From the NCBI GenBank assembly GCA_951812665.1, contig CATOST010000036.1:372001-436000 (forward strand): a stretch of DNA of 64,000 nt. Reading direction: 5' to 3'. The translations under genes and the position numbers were made by a program. The stretch comes from an uncultured Acidobacteriota bacterium. GTDB lineage: Bacteria; Acidobacteriota; UBA6911; RPQK01; JAJDTT01. This document shows, piece after piece, positions 20,101-27,028 of this stretch. Position 1 is the first letter of the stretch; every line of letters begins with the position of its first letter. Under the pieces are notes generated by a model. That model did not search any database, was not told the origin of the DNA, and was given only the letters and a program-made list of their open reading frames with translations.

Positions 20101-23100
20101 GCTGACCTACACCGAGCCACTGGACTCCTCTTCGACGCTGTCCTCCAGCGCCTTCTCCGTGTCGGGAGGCTCTTTGTCGCGAACCGTTTCAGCAGCCGTG
20201 GTGAGCGGGAGTACGGTGCGACTCACTCTGTCCCCGGAGGTGGCGCATTGGGAGACGGGGATCCTTGTGAGCTACCTGGTCCCGACTGGAACGGGGGCAA
20301 TGCCGATTCAGGATCGGGTGGGCAACGACGCGGACGGACTGAGCGGCCAGATGGTGACGAACCAGACACCTGACAGGATTCCACCGACGGTCACCTCGGT
20401 GGAGATCACGTCGGATCCTCCGGACAGCCGGGATGTCTACGGCATCGACGACGAGATCGAGGTGAAGGTGACCTTCAGCGAGACCGTCACCGTGTCCGGG
20501 ACCCCGCGGGTGACGCTGAAGGTCGGAGAGCGCGATCGATCGGCGAGCTACGAGAGCGTCACTGGGTCGGAGGTCGTGTTTGCCTACAAGGTGGCCGTCA
20601 ATGACAGCGACACGGACGGCGTGAGCATCGAGGCGGGCAGCATATCCGGCGGGACCATCCGGGACATCGCCAGGAACAACGCGGTCCGGCCCCACACGGC
20701 GGTGGCGGCCGACACCGGGCAGAAGGTGGACGGGATCAGACCTGTTCTGGCGACGACCGACGGTGCGGTGGCCAACGGAACCATTCTGACACTGGCCTAC
20801 GGTGAGCCTCTGGATTCCTCCTCGGTCCCGGGGAACGCTGCCTTCTCGGTGACTGGGGGGAGCCAGACGCGGACCGTCGCCAATGTCGGGGTGAACGGGA
20901 GCGCGGTGGAGCTGACGCTGAGTCCGGCGGTGGAGCACGGGGAGACGGGTCTCCGGGTGAGCTACACGGTGCCGACGGGAACGGGAGCGGCTCCGATCCA
21001 GGACCAGGCGGGCAACGATGCGGCCCGGTTGAGCAGCCGGAGTGTCACCAACGTCACGGGCGACACAACGGGACCGGCGGTGCAGACCATGAGGATCACC
21101 TCAAGTGCCGGATCGGACCGAACCTACGCCGTGGACGATTTCATCGAGGTGACGGTGACGTTCAACGAGACGGTGGTGGTAACAGGGACGCCCGAATTGA
21201 TCCTGAACGTGGGTGGCCGGAACCGAACGGCGGAGTACCTGAGCGTCTCGGGTTCCGCGGTGAAGTTCGAGTACCCGGTCGACCCGGGTGATCTCGACCG
21301 GGACGGGGTGAGCATCGACGCCGATAGCCTGTCAAGCGGAGGCGGGACGATCCGGGACGGCGCGCAGAATGACGCCACCTTGACCCACGCGGGGGTGGCG
21401 GCCGACTCGAGGCACCAGGTGGACGGCGTGGCGCCGATGCTGGCCCCGACGGACGGGGCGGTGGCGAACGGAACGACGCTGACACTGGCCTACAGCGAGC
21501 CGCTGAGGTCGTCCTCGCGGCCCCCGGCGAGCGCCTTCACCGTGGCGGGGGGTAGCGAGACCCGATCGGTGACGAGCGTGTCGGTGAGCGGGAACGGCGT
21601 TTTCCTGACCTTGAGCCCGGCGGTGCAGGACACCGAGTTCGGCCTCCGGGTGAGCTACCAGCCGGAAGGGAACCTGATCCGGGACGTGGTGGGCAACGCC
21701 GCGGAAGAGTTGAACAGCGAACCGGTCACCAACCGGACGGGAGACACGGCGGGGCCGACGGTCGAGACCGTGCGGATCACTTCGAACGCGGGGTCGGATC
21801 AGACCTACGCGATCGGCGAGACGATCGAAGTGACCGTCACGTTTAACGAAACGGTCCTGGTCACAGGAACGCCGCGGCTGACGTTGAACGTGGGGGGCCG
21901 GAGCCGGACAGCCAACTACCAGGACGTCACGGGCGCGGCCGTGAGGTTCGAATACCCGGTGGTTTCGGGCGACACGGCCCCGTACGGGGTGAGCATTGAT
22001 GCCAATCGCCTCTCCAGTGGGACGATCCGCGACGGCGCCCGAAACAACGCCGTGCTGACGCACGCGCCGGTGGCGGCCGATAACCAGCACCAGGTGGACG
22101 GGATCAAGCCGGCACTGGCGACATCCGACGGGGCGGTGGCCAGCGGATCGACGCTCACCCTGGCTTTCGGTGAGGCGCTGGATTCCTCTTCGACGCCGTC
22201 GACGGACGACTTCACGGTGACGAGAGGAAGCGAGTCCCGGACGGTGACGGGAGTCCGGGTCAGCGGAAGCGCCGTCTTCCTGACGCTGAGTTCGGCCGTC
22301 ACGAGCTCAGAGAGCGGTCTCCGCGTGAGCTACGAGATCGGATCGAATCCGATCCAAGACAGGGCGGGCAACGATGCGGACCGGTTGAGCAACCGGAGCG
22401 TCTCGAACAAGACGGGAGACACGACGGGACCAACGGTTTCGACGATACGAATCACCTCCAGTGCGGGGTCGGACCGGACCTACGGCGTGGACGAGACCAT
22501 CGAGGTGACGGTGACGTTCAACGAGACGGTGGTGGTGACGGGGACGCCCGAAGTGACCTTGAACGTGGGGACCCGGAGCCCGACGGCGGAATACCGGAGC
22601 GTCTCGAACCGGGCGGTGAAATTCACCTACCGGGTGATGACGGACGATGCCGACGAGGACGGGGTGAGCATCGAGGCGAACCGCCTGTCGCGGGCCGGAG
22701 GGACGATCCGGGACGGGGCGGGCAACGACGCCACGTTGGACCACGATGCCGTGGCGTCCAGTACGAGCCACCAGGTGGACGCGGTCGCGCCGTCCCTGGC
22801 CCTGACCGACCCGGCGGTGGTCAACGGGGCGACGCTGACGCTGACCTACACCGAATCTCTGAACACGTCCTCCCGCCCGGCCACGAGCGACTTCACCATC
22901 GCCGGGGGCGATGAGACACGCAACGTGACCGCGGTCCGGATCAGCTGGAGCATGGTGCAACTGACGCTGAGTCCCCGTGCGGAGCACGCAGAGACGGGGA
23001 TCCGGGTGAGCTACGAGCGGCAGTCGAATCCGATCCGGGACCGGGTGGGCAACGACGCCGAGGAGTTCACAGATACGTTCGTGGACAACCAGACGCCGGA

Positions 23101-25945
23101 CACGACGGCGCCGTCGATCGAGGGGATCGAGATCAGTTCGGATCCGGGGACGGACGAAACGTACGCGATCGGAGACATGATCTCGGTGACGGTGCGCTAC
23201 GACGAGACGGTGACGTTGGACACGGTGCGTGGGACGCCGACGTTGGATCTCCTGGTGGGAACGCGGAGGAAGCGGGCCAGCGCCAGCGTGGGACCGGACC
23301 GGCCGGCGGCGGTGTTCGTCTACACGGTGGAGGAGGGAGACGAGGACGAGGACGGAATCAGTGTCCCTCGGGGGAGCATCGCGCTCAACGGAGGAAAGAT
23401 CCTGGATCTGGCAAACAACGCAGCGGCGCGCAGCTACGACGCAATCGAGCCACAGCCGGACCATCAGGTGGACGGGGCGGAGCCGGATCTGGAGAGCGTG
23501 ACGGTGCACGGATCGCGGGTGGCGCTGAACTACGATGAACCGTTGGATGAGAGCTCGGTGCCGTCGACGTCGGACTTCGCGGTGACGGTGGAGAACAACG
23601 ATCGACCCGTCGACGACGTCGGGGTGAGGCGCAAGGCCGTCATCTTGACGTTGTCCTCCACGGTGGAGACGGGCGAGACGGTGCGGGTGGACTATACGCC
23701 GGGACTCAACCCGATCCAGGACCAGGTGGGGAACTCGAGCGAGATGGTGACCAATGAGGAAGCCGACCCGCCGCTGGTGATCATCGAAGCGAGGCAGGGA
23801 TCGGAGACGGAAGGGGACACGGTGGAGTTCACGCTGACGCGGGGGCCACCCACTGAGGCGTCATTGACTGTGAGCGTGGAGGTCACCGAGCGGGGATCGG
23901 TAATCGAGACATCGGGGTCCTACGAGCCGCCGGATGAGGTGGTCTTCGGCACCGGGCAGGAGACGGCGACGCTGTCGGTGCTGACCGATGACGACGACGT
24001 GTCCGAGTCCGCCGGAATTGTGACCGCAAGACTGCAGCCGGGGAACGACTACCGGCTGGGACCGACCTCGACCCGAAGCGCCCAAGTGACGGTTCAGGAC
24101 AACGAACCCGCTCCTCCCCCTCCTCTTCCCCCTCCTCCACCGCCACCACCACCACCACCGCCTCCCGGAGGAGGGGGCGGAGGTGGAGGAGGGGGCGGAG
24201 GCCCGGCCCCGCCGCCCGCTCCCGCACCCACTGCGCCCACGGCGCCTCAGAACCTGCAGGCGGCAGCCGCCGACGGAGAGGTGACCCTTTTCTGGCAAGC
24301 GCCTGAGAGCGACGGCCGCTCGGCCATTACCGACTACGAGGTCCGGATCGACGGGACCGGAGAGTGGATCTCCATCGGGGCCACAAACCTGACCCATACG
24401 GTGACCGGACTGACCAACGGCCGGACCTACGTTTTCGAAGTGAGGGCGGTGAACGAGGTGGGCCAGAGTCCTTCCTCCAATGCAACCGAGGCCATGCCCA
24501 TGGCGGAAGCCCCACCCATGCCTGAGGAGGTGATCCTGGAATTCGCTCACTTCGGCAACGGGTATTCGGGCAATGATGTACTGATCACCTCCGACTTGGT
24601 CTTGGTGAACGTCGGTGCAGAGGAGATCCGTCCCGTCATCTATTTCTTCGACCGAGCGGGAGATCTGCTCGAGGCCGAATCCGTGGTGGATGTGGGAAAC
24701 GCTTTGGAAGTGGAAGCGGACGGAGGCCTGTCGCCACGGACCGAGGTGGCGCCGCTGGGTGAGCTGACCATCTCGACGCACGGGCGGGGAGAGGTGGTGA
24801 CGGGATCGGTGCGGGTGGTTTCGAACGGACCCCTCGGCGGCGTGGTGCGCTTCGACATCCCCGGGATCGGGGTGGCCGGCGTGGGTGCCAGCGAACCGAC
24901 CGGGGACGCCCTGTTCCCGGCGCGGCGTCAGGCGGGAGGGATCCGCACGGCGGCGGCCATCCACAACCTGGGAACGGAGCGCGTGGACGTGCAGTGCCGG
25001 TTGATGAAGGACGGCCGGGTGCTGGAAGAGAGACCGATCGACCTGGGAGCCAACGGCCAGGACGCCCGGTTCATCGAAGAGCTGTTCATGGAGACGGACA
25101 CGGCGGACTTCGTAGGATCGGTGCGCTGTACGGTCCCGACGGGCAAGTCATTCACGGGAGTGGCGGTGGAGATGGATGACGGCAACGGGATCTTCACCAC
25201 GTTGCCGGTGGTGCCGATTGACTCGGAGGGGACTGAAGACGGGGAAACGACCCTGACGTTCGCGCACTTCGCCAACGGTACTTCCGGCGACGGGACTCTG
25301 ATCACGTCGGACCTGGTGCTGGTGAACGTGGCGGCGTCGACGGCCCGGCCGGCCATCTACTTTTACGATCAGCGGGGCGAGCTGCTGGAGCCGGACTCGA
25401 TGGTGGAGGTCGGGGACGATCTGGTGGTGCGAGGGGACGGAAGTCTGACGGTGCGAACGCCGATCGCTCGCCTGGGGGAGCTGACGATCTCGACGCATGG
25501 GCGGGGACAGCTTGTAGCCGGATCGGTGCAGGTGGAGGCGAACGGACCGCTGGGCGGGGTCCTGCGCTTTGACATCCCCGGAGTCGGCGTGGCCGGGGTG
25601 GGCGCGAGCGAACCCACGGCGGACGCGCTGTTCCCGGCGCGGCGCAAGCAGGGAGCGATCCGGACGGCGGCGGCCATCCGGAACCTGGAAGCAGGACGGA
25701 CAACGGTTCGCTGCTGGTTGATGAGCGGGGGAGAGGCACTGGAATGGGTGGACATCCCACTCAACGGCAACGGACAGCGGGCCCGGTTCATCGATGAGAT
25801 GTTCACGAGGACGGATACGACGGACTTCGTGGGATCGGTACGATGCACGGCTCTCGGAGAAGGAATGTTCACCGGAGTAGCGGTGGAGCTGGACACCGGA
25901 AACCGAATTTTCACCACCCTGCCAGTCGTGCCGGTCGAAAGATGA
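11189..25945 (+). CDS. Giant secreted multidomain S8/GLUG/SwmB surface protein (4918 aa)
   Basis: One uninterrupted 14.8-kb frame. Domain order by residue: signal peptide (LLGAFAVVSLLV, ~20-32); degenerate S8 fold (~85-290); a SwmB-like pair (~305-530); propeptide-like segment (~590-680); second S8 fold (~690-1110) with D718, E748 in EGT where subtilisins have His, N829 and S1057 in GASSAAPH, plus a ~200-aa insert; three cadherin-like/GLUG/FN3 super-repeats (~1125-2830) rich in DxDxDG calcium loops; six SwmB-type units (~2835-4190); Calx-beta (~4195-4305); a Pro-then-Gly linker; FN3 (~4350-4440); and two ~230-aa C-terminal repeats ending FTTLPVVPV-like. It is probably a calcium-dependent cell-surface or biofilm adhesin with possible protease activity. 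No sorting motif recognised. Its C-terminal half is duplicated in the pseudogene ending at 36906. Confidence 0.85.
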   Translation: MKKRDYPLGIASRSGARWRGLLGAFAVVSLLVEPIQTQQPQAVAGSGFARKAGPEDPALWREFRSAARVSVRDVRRNPEIGRSRGSALRQTAAMRRTHGVDGTGIGIGVIATGAVPLATGDAPEDLLDRATVLPGQAGEGDAGMAALVTLRDLAPGAELYFATGLGGPARFAANVEALCQAGADVIVDDVLDFRKTIHQGGLMAQGIARAVRDGCVYVSAAGNQAGPDPHPAARTCVTAATPDFSTFCGRAATPVQASALAALILEAAGGRHSVTAEELRAAVSGAALRIESPTAAIEGTKPPTVSKIEMGSIPPEDREVYGIGDSIEITVTFSEVVNVIGTPLLMLNVGNLTRQAVYTSGAGTAALTFSYSVAEGDEDTDGVSLEADSLSLGNGAIEDGSQNPAVLGHAGLEDRAGQRVDGIGPSLVTGDEATVTGARLTLKYDEPLDRTSAPPAGDFKVTVGGERRDVTTVAVAGNTVALKLASPVGRGEPVTVSYVAPAPGTAEPIRDPAGNESTAFSNHSVANRTGEATDQAGRKLSAKTAKQIQAILAAKVQRTPGQKKVSSELLDARRMAGGVIVSDKAGKRAAPGTDPLKELVTVDIRADVMPEVLDRIRSLGGTVIDSVPRYRSIRARLPLGAVEMLAELEAVQSIRTADKAMTRGPVKRLPSALRAVAGDRPVTRKVNTTQGDVAHQAKLARDTHKVDGTGIGIGVLSDGVGSLGARQASGDLPDRVTVLPGEAGEGYEGTAMLEIVHDLAPGAELYFATALGGQARFAANIEALCEAGADVIVDDIGYLFEAAFQDDIVAKGVNAAFADGCYFFSAGGNNGNLNDGTAGVWEGDYAAGGSITLDGTTYVAHDFGGGVIQNGITQESDFEVYILQWADPVEASDNDYDLFLIDANGNVLDASTSTQDGTQDPFEAVYTDEEDHSGARLVIVKSSGSNRYLRLDSVGGRLAVATAGNLFGHSAAENAISIAAVAVQSAGGTGGVFDGTESVRTSNSDGPRRIFFEPDGTPITAGDFSSTGGELLQKPDISAATCVRTATPGFSIFCGASSAAPHAAAIGALMLEASGGPGNVTQSQLLTGMTGSALDIEATGGDRDSGAGIVMAPGSVDAVDVAEADRNGAPTATGTLQDRTFTTGDAAVTIDLSAKFTDPDSDTLTYEALSSDDRVQVGITGAQQSQLTVTPQLPASAVVLVRAVDPDGLSAALDFSVSVSVGNRDYDTDNDNLIDVRTLAQLDAIRYDLNGNGVVDGTNWQPYYNAFTQASQSMGCPDRCIGYELRADLDFDTDGDGDVDSDDTYWDGGDGWEPIGDSGDPFRAVFEGNGETISNLFIDRDSENRIGLFGHVDGRVFGTAVIRDVDLVNVDVTGNDYVGSLVGELEDAPVARSRATGQISGEDDVGGLVGWSDSLIVDSTAAVGVSGTERVGGLVGNQFDGWIIRGYATGSVSGDHAVGGLAGSSNDPIRASYATGTVSGQGVRRTSADDCEYGGVGGLAGNACSVILASYSTGAVSGDAVVGGLVGAVSEDVIFRWSYWDLETSGLRVGVGEDDLNDNGVIDGTETQMVGLAGQTTTALKSPTDFEGIYANWNLDFDLDGELDDAWQLGTSSQYPVLAVDLNENNSATWQEFGYQVRADLTLTATATESQAQVALSWSAVSTSSWSPAPDVTYDLVRDDGTTEETVVEAATARQHTDTDVTSGSTYTYRVTALLDGGEAVRSRPVTVIVGTANQPPVAVGSLTDLTLQVGGGTKEVDVSGAFNDPDNDTLTYGASSSATGVATVTRSAARLTISPVAAGRTTITVTATDANGSNAAATQRFTVAVWSATGVDYDSDEDGLIEISTLAQLDAVRHDLDGDGTPVADGKTSYETAFGNAVERMGCGQLIGCRGYELAADLDFDTDDDGDVDSDDDYWNGGAGWVPIGGDGSTSDGTFFTATNPYLAVFDGNGHTVSNLLIDSDSLVLAGLFGYAFAVIRNLGLTDVDVTGNHTVTGGLVGFNNGIVRGSFVTGSVTGDDNVGGLVGMNYFIGAIRGSYSTSQVSGDDDVGGLVGDNRSEVTASYATGRASANTDVGGLVGNNKSVGEISASYATGPATGTSNIGGLVGYEEGGTITASYWDTGTTGHAASSGSAGTGRTTAQLRSPRSYSGIYSSWNQDLYGDDDNDDPWDFGTSSQYPVLSIDVDGDDEANWEEFGFQLRTGPTVTATSTTRSPDPAQVTVTWTEVTATDWEPDNPTVTYTVTRVDGAILKVLADDLSVRSYTDSDVTAEEDYTYQVATVVVGGEATRSARVTVTARGNEAPTPVGYLSDRTLRVGDSAMTEFSGAFVDPEGDTISYGVSSSDRSVVMVTRSGTRLTLTPVSEGDAVITVTATDDGSNRSSTQEFKVVVLSTSTTDYDTDDDGLIEIRNLAQLNAVRHDLDGDGLPSSGYMAYADAFAGAGNEMACGGLYGCVGYELRADLDFDTDNNGAIDSGDDYWNSGNGWVPIGTSSDSFSAVFEGNGETVTSLFIDRSGNDIGLFGETASTAVIRNLEMVAVQVTGTDYVGGLVGSNDGAVIGCFATGKVSGDDDAGGLIGTNLSNGAVTVSYAAVHVTGDDRIGGLIGSNSGDATASYATGRVVGDSEAGGLIGRNTGDVNISYATGLVSGRSTIGGLVGRNSGRGTIIDSYWDSDTSGRTTGSYGQPQNTSALQTPTDASGIYQNWNVDLDGDSMNDDHWVFGSSSQYPVLSVDTNGSGGATWQEFGQQIRTSPALMATPAIGQVTLTWSAVTGVAYNLYRTSGTTVEIISENTSSRSYVDTKAISGTTYVFQVATVINGGEASRSARVSVDVPIPGTKVSKVEITSDAGSDSTYAIQDVIEVTVTFTADVFVTGTLQLTLKIGDQDRTADYDSVTDEEVLFRYRVDTGDVDTNGVSIEANSLSINGGTIEDGSNTAAGREHSALGNQSRHKVDGIKPDLAATNGAVVDGATLTLTYTEPLDSSSTLSSSAFSVSGGSLSRTVSAAVVSGSTVRLTLSPEVAHWETGILVSYLVPTGTGAMPIQDRVGNDADGLSGQMVTNQTPDRIPPTVTSVEITSDPPDSRDVYGIDDEIEVKVTFSETVTVSGTPRVTLKVGERDRSASYESVTGSEVVFAYKVAVNDSDTDGVSIEAGSISGGTIRDIARNNAVRPHTAVAADTGQKVDGIRPVLATTDGAVANGTILTLAYGEPLDSSSVPGNAAFSVTGGSQTRTVANVGVNGSAVELTLSPAVEHGETGLRVSYTVPTGTGAAPIQDQAGNDAARLSSRSVTNVTGDTTGPAVQTMRITSSAGSDRTYAVDDFIEVTVTFNETVVVTGTPELILNVGGRNRTAEYLSVSGSAVKFEYPVDPGDLDRDGVSIDADSLSSGGGTIRDGAQNDATLTHAGVAADSRHQVDGVAPMLAPTDGAVANGTTLTLAYSEPLRSSSRPPASAFTVAGGSETRSVTSVSVSGNGVFLTLSPAVQDTEFGLRVSYQPEGNLIRDVVGNAAEELNSEPVTNRTGDTAGPTVETVRITSNAGSDQTYAIGETIEVTVTFNETVLVTGTPRLTLNVGGRSRTANYQDVTGAAVRFEYPVVSGDTAPYGVSIDANRLSSGTIRDGARNNAVLTHAPVAADNQHQVDGIKPALATSDGAVASGSTLTLAFGEALDSSSTPSTDDFTVTRGSESRTVTGVRVSGSAVFLTLSSAVTSSESGLRVSYEIGSNPIQDRAGNDADRLSNRSVSNKTGDTTGPTVSTIRITSSAGSDRTYGVDETIEVTVTFNETVVVTGTPEVTLNVGTRSPTAEYRSVSNRAVKFTYRVMTDDADEDGVSIEANRLSRAGGTIRDGAGNDATLDHDAVASSTSHQVDAVAPSLALTDPAVVNGATLTLTYTESLNTSSRPATSDFTIAGGDETRNVTAVRISWSMVQLTLSPRAEHAETGIRVSYERQSNPIRDRVGNDAEEFTDTFVDNQTPDTTAPSIEGIEISSDPGTDETYAIGDMISVTVRYDETVTLDTVRGTPTLDLLVGTRRKRASASVGPDRPAAVFVYTVEEGDEDEDGISVPRGSIALNGGKILDLANNAAARSYDAIEPQPDHQVDGAEPDLESVTVHGSRVALNYDEPLDESSVPSTSDFAVTVENNDRPVDDVGVRRKAVILTLSSTVETGETVRVDYTPGLNPIQDQVGNSSEMVTNEEADPPLVIIEARQGSETEGDTVEFTLTRGPPTEASLTVSVEVTERGSVIETSGSYEPPDEVVFGTGQETATLSVLTDDDDVSESAGIVTARLQPGNDYRLGPTSTRSAQVTVQDNEPAPPPPLPPPPPPPPPPPPPGGGGGGGGGGGGPAPPPAPAPTAPTAPQNLQAAAADGEVTLFWQAPESDGRSAITDYEVRIDGTGEWISIGATNLTHTVTGLTNGRTYVFEVRAVNEVGQSPSSNATEAMPMAEAPPMPEEVILEFAHFGNGYSGNDVLITSDLVLVNVGAEEIRPVIYFFDRAGDLLEAESVVDVGNALEVEADGGLSPRTEVAPLGELTISTHGRGEVVTGSVRVVSNGPLGGVVRFDIPGIGVAGVGASEPTGDALFPARRQAGGIRTAAAIHNLGTERVDVQCRLMKDGRVLEERPIDLGANGQDARFIEELFMETDTADFVGSVRCTVPTGKSFTGVAVEMDDGNGIFTTLPVVPIDSEGTEDGETTLTFAHFANGTSGDGTLITSDLVLVNVAASTARPAIYFYDQRGELLEPDSMVEVGDDLVVRGDGSLTVRTPIARLGELTISTHGRGQLVAGSVQVEANGPLGGVLRFDIPGVGVAGVGASEPTADALFPARRKQGAIRTAAAIRNLEAGRTTVRCWLMSGGEALEWVDIPLNGNGQRARFIDEMFTRTDTTDFVGSVRCTALGEGMFTGVAVELDTGNRIFTTLPVVPVER
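14565..19680 (+). repeat. Three ~1.6-1.8 kb cadherin-like/GLUG/FN3 super-repeats
   Basis: Inside the giant gene. Units begin near 14565 (NGAPTATGTLQDRTF), 16386 (NQPPVAVGSLTDLTL) and 18085 (NEAPTPVGYLSDRTL). Each has a cadherin/Ig-like domain, a calcium-loop segment (YDTDxDxLI, DLDFDTD), a run of GLUG motifs of about 24 residues (SYATG...VGGLVG), a closing calcium loop before SSQYPVL, and an FN3-like domain. The repeats are therefore nested at two scales, which invites unequal crossing-over and length variation. Confidence 0.8.
19690..23760 (+). repeat. Array of six SwmB-type units (~680 bp period)
   Basis: Units start near 19696, 20380, 21066, 21750, 22424 and 23104, each opening with a xEITS(D/S)xxGSDxTYxI-like strand and containing DGVSIEAxxLS, GGTIRDGAxND and LTLxYxEPLD blocks. 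The period is about 228 residues. The last unit is divergent (DTVRGTPTLDLLVG and RKRASAS). The same order of unit subtypes appears in the pseudogene at 31736-34740, showing block duplication rather than independent expansion. Confidence 0.8.
24108..24235 (+). repeat. Poly-Pro then poly-Gly coding tract with inverted-repeat potential
   Basis: The linker between Calx-beta and FN3 is encoded by a C-rich run of proline codons (about 24113-24165) followed directly by a G-rich run of glycine codons (about 24167-24208), then Pro/Ala codons. The CCN and GGN runs are complementary and could form a long hairpin in single-stranded DNA or mRNA. The pseudogene copy has only the proline run (35098-35160). 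Confidence 0.8.
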
Positions 25946-26195
25946 CCTGTTGGGAAAAGATGCCAGTCGATCCCGCCCCGGAACCCCAGGACTATCCCAC
26001 GCTTTGACATTGCCGTGGATTGAGGTTCGTTTCGGAGATCAGGGCGCGATGCCGTTGATCCGGGCGATGGATGGACAGGAACGGGGACGCCAATTCTGCT
26101 TCGGGTGGTAGGGGCGAAGCGTCGTTGCCATCCGGCGCCTCCGTCGTCTATGCTCCTATGATGGTCGGATCGCTATTTTCTGCGGCGCAGGCTTC

Positions 26196-26441
26196 TAGCC
26201 AGAATTTCTCACCGGGGGACGCGAAGATCGCGCAGGATTTTCGCCTTCAGCGCGTGCTCTCGACCGAAGGCGCAGCAGGGACTACGATTGAGGGAGCATG
26301 CGCGAGCTGAAGGCGAAAAGATCAGCGAGGGCGCGCCCAGCACAGTTTGTGCCCGGGACACTTCGACAAGAAATGGCTAAATGCCTAAGGATGAAGACTT
26401 TTTCATCATACCTTCAACGGCCCGGTGAGAAATTCGGGCTA
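26196..26441. mobile_element. MITE-like element with nested inverted repeats
   Basis: Outer arms 26196-26216 and 26421-26441 are inverted copies matching at 20 of 21 bases (core GAATTTCTCACCGGG). Inner arms 26238-26251 and 26306-26319 are a perfect 14-bp inverted repeat (TTTTCGCCTTCAGC). The 246-base unit has no transposase. I could not find an unambiguous target duplication at the outer ends. It may be a MITE or the terminal remnant of a DDE-transposase IS. Confidence 0.55.
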
Positions 26442-26487
26442 AGGCAGACGCCAAGGTTATCGTAGAAATCACAAGCGCGTACCCTCG

Positions 26488-26531
26488 GACCGCCAATAGC
26501 GCCGCCTCCGACCGCCGATAGCCCCGCCTCC
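26488..26531. repeat. 22-bp tandem repeat, two copies
   Basis: GACCGCCAATAGCGCCGCCT and GACCGCCGATAGCCCCGCCT (each followed by CC) lie head to tail just upstream of the second giant gene, followed by a third partial start GACCTCG. Two mismatches separate the copies. No function can be assigned. Confidence 0.6.
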
Positions 26532-26570
26532 GACCTCGTATTTGCGTCCGTTGATTCCCCGCGTTGTGTG

Positions 26571-27028
26571 CCTCCCGGACGCAAAAAATGAGTCAAGACC
26601 CTTGGAAGAATTCAGAAGTCGGCGTGGTTTCCAGATGCCGGGGACTACGATCGCTCGGCACGCGCCATAGAGTCCACCATGCCATCATCCCCTTCGCCTT
26701 GGCATGTTTTGCCCTTTTCGTCACCCTGACGGCAAAACGCGTGCAGGGGCAGAGCGGGAATGCGGCTCCAGCGTTCCCGCCCAGCGAGACCGGAGTCCGG
26801 AGTGTGGACGAGAACACCCACCCTGGTACCAACATTGCCTCCCCCGTGGTGGCCTTGGATCCTGAGGGCGACGCGCTGACCTACACATTGGACGGCGACG
26901 ATGCGGATTCCTTCGATATCGTCGCCTTAACCGGCCAACTGCGGACGAAAGCCGCCCTCGACTACGAGGACAAGAGCACCTACACCGTCACGATCTCGGT
27001 CAGCGACGGCAAGGACGCGGAAGGCAAC
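26571..27028 (+). pseudogene. 5' part of second giant surface-protein gene, cut by an IS
   Basis: It starts MSQDPWKNSEVGVVSRCRG and has a hydrophobic export segment (IIPFALACFALFVTL) near residues 34-48, then a cadherin domain (NAAPAFPPSE, VDENTHPGTNI, ALDPEGDALTYTLDGDDADS, AALDYEDKSTYTVTISVSDGK). The domain is interrupted after DAEGN by the IS at 27029. Removing the IS and one target copy joins it exactly in frame to TDTLIDDDIDVTILVTNVDE at 29185, the expected end of the same cadherin fold. The original protein would have been about 2700 aa. Confidence 0.85.
27019..27028 (+). repeat. Left 10-bp target-site duplication of the IS
   Basis: GGAAGGCAAC directly flanks the left end of the element and is repeated exactly at 29175-29184 after the right end. 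A 10-bp duplication fits the 8-10 bp reported for the ISAs1 family. Collapsing one copy restores the reading frame of the interrupted gene. Confidence 0.9.

Larger units (their letters stand above)
25946..26570. other. Gap between the two giant genes
   Basis: 625 bases without a convincing gene. It holds a MITE-like nested inverted repeat (26196-26441) and a 22-bp tandem repeat (26488-26531). A short frame at 26071-26310 overlaps the MITE arm, has no family features and is rejected. The promoter of the second giant gene should lie in the last ~150 bases. Confidence 0.6.

Noticed and set aside
26071..26310. 79-aa frame after the first giant gene
   Set aside because: It runs through the MITE arm and has no protein-like pattern.
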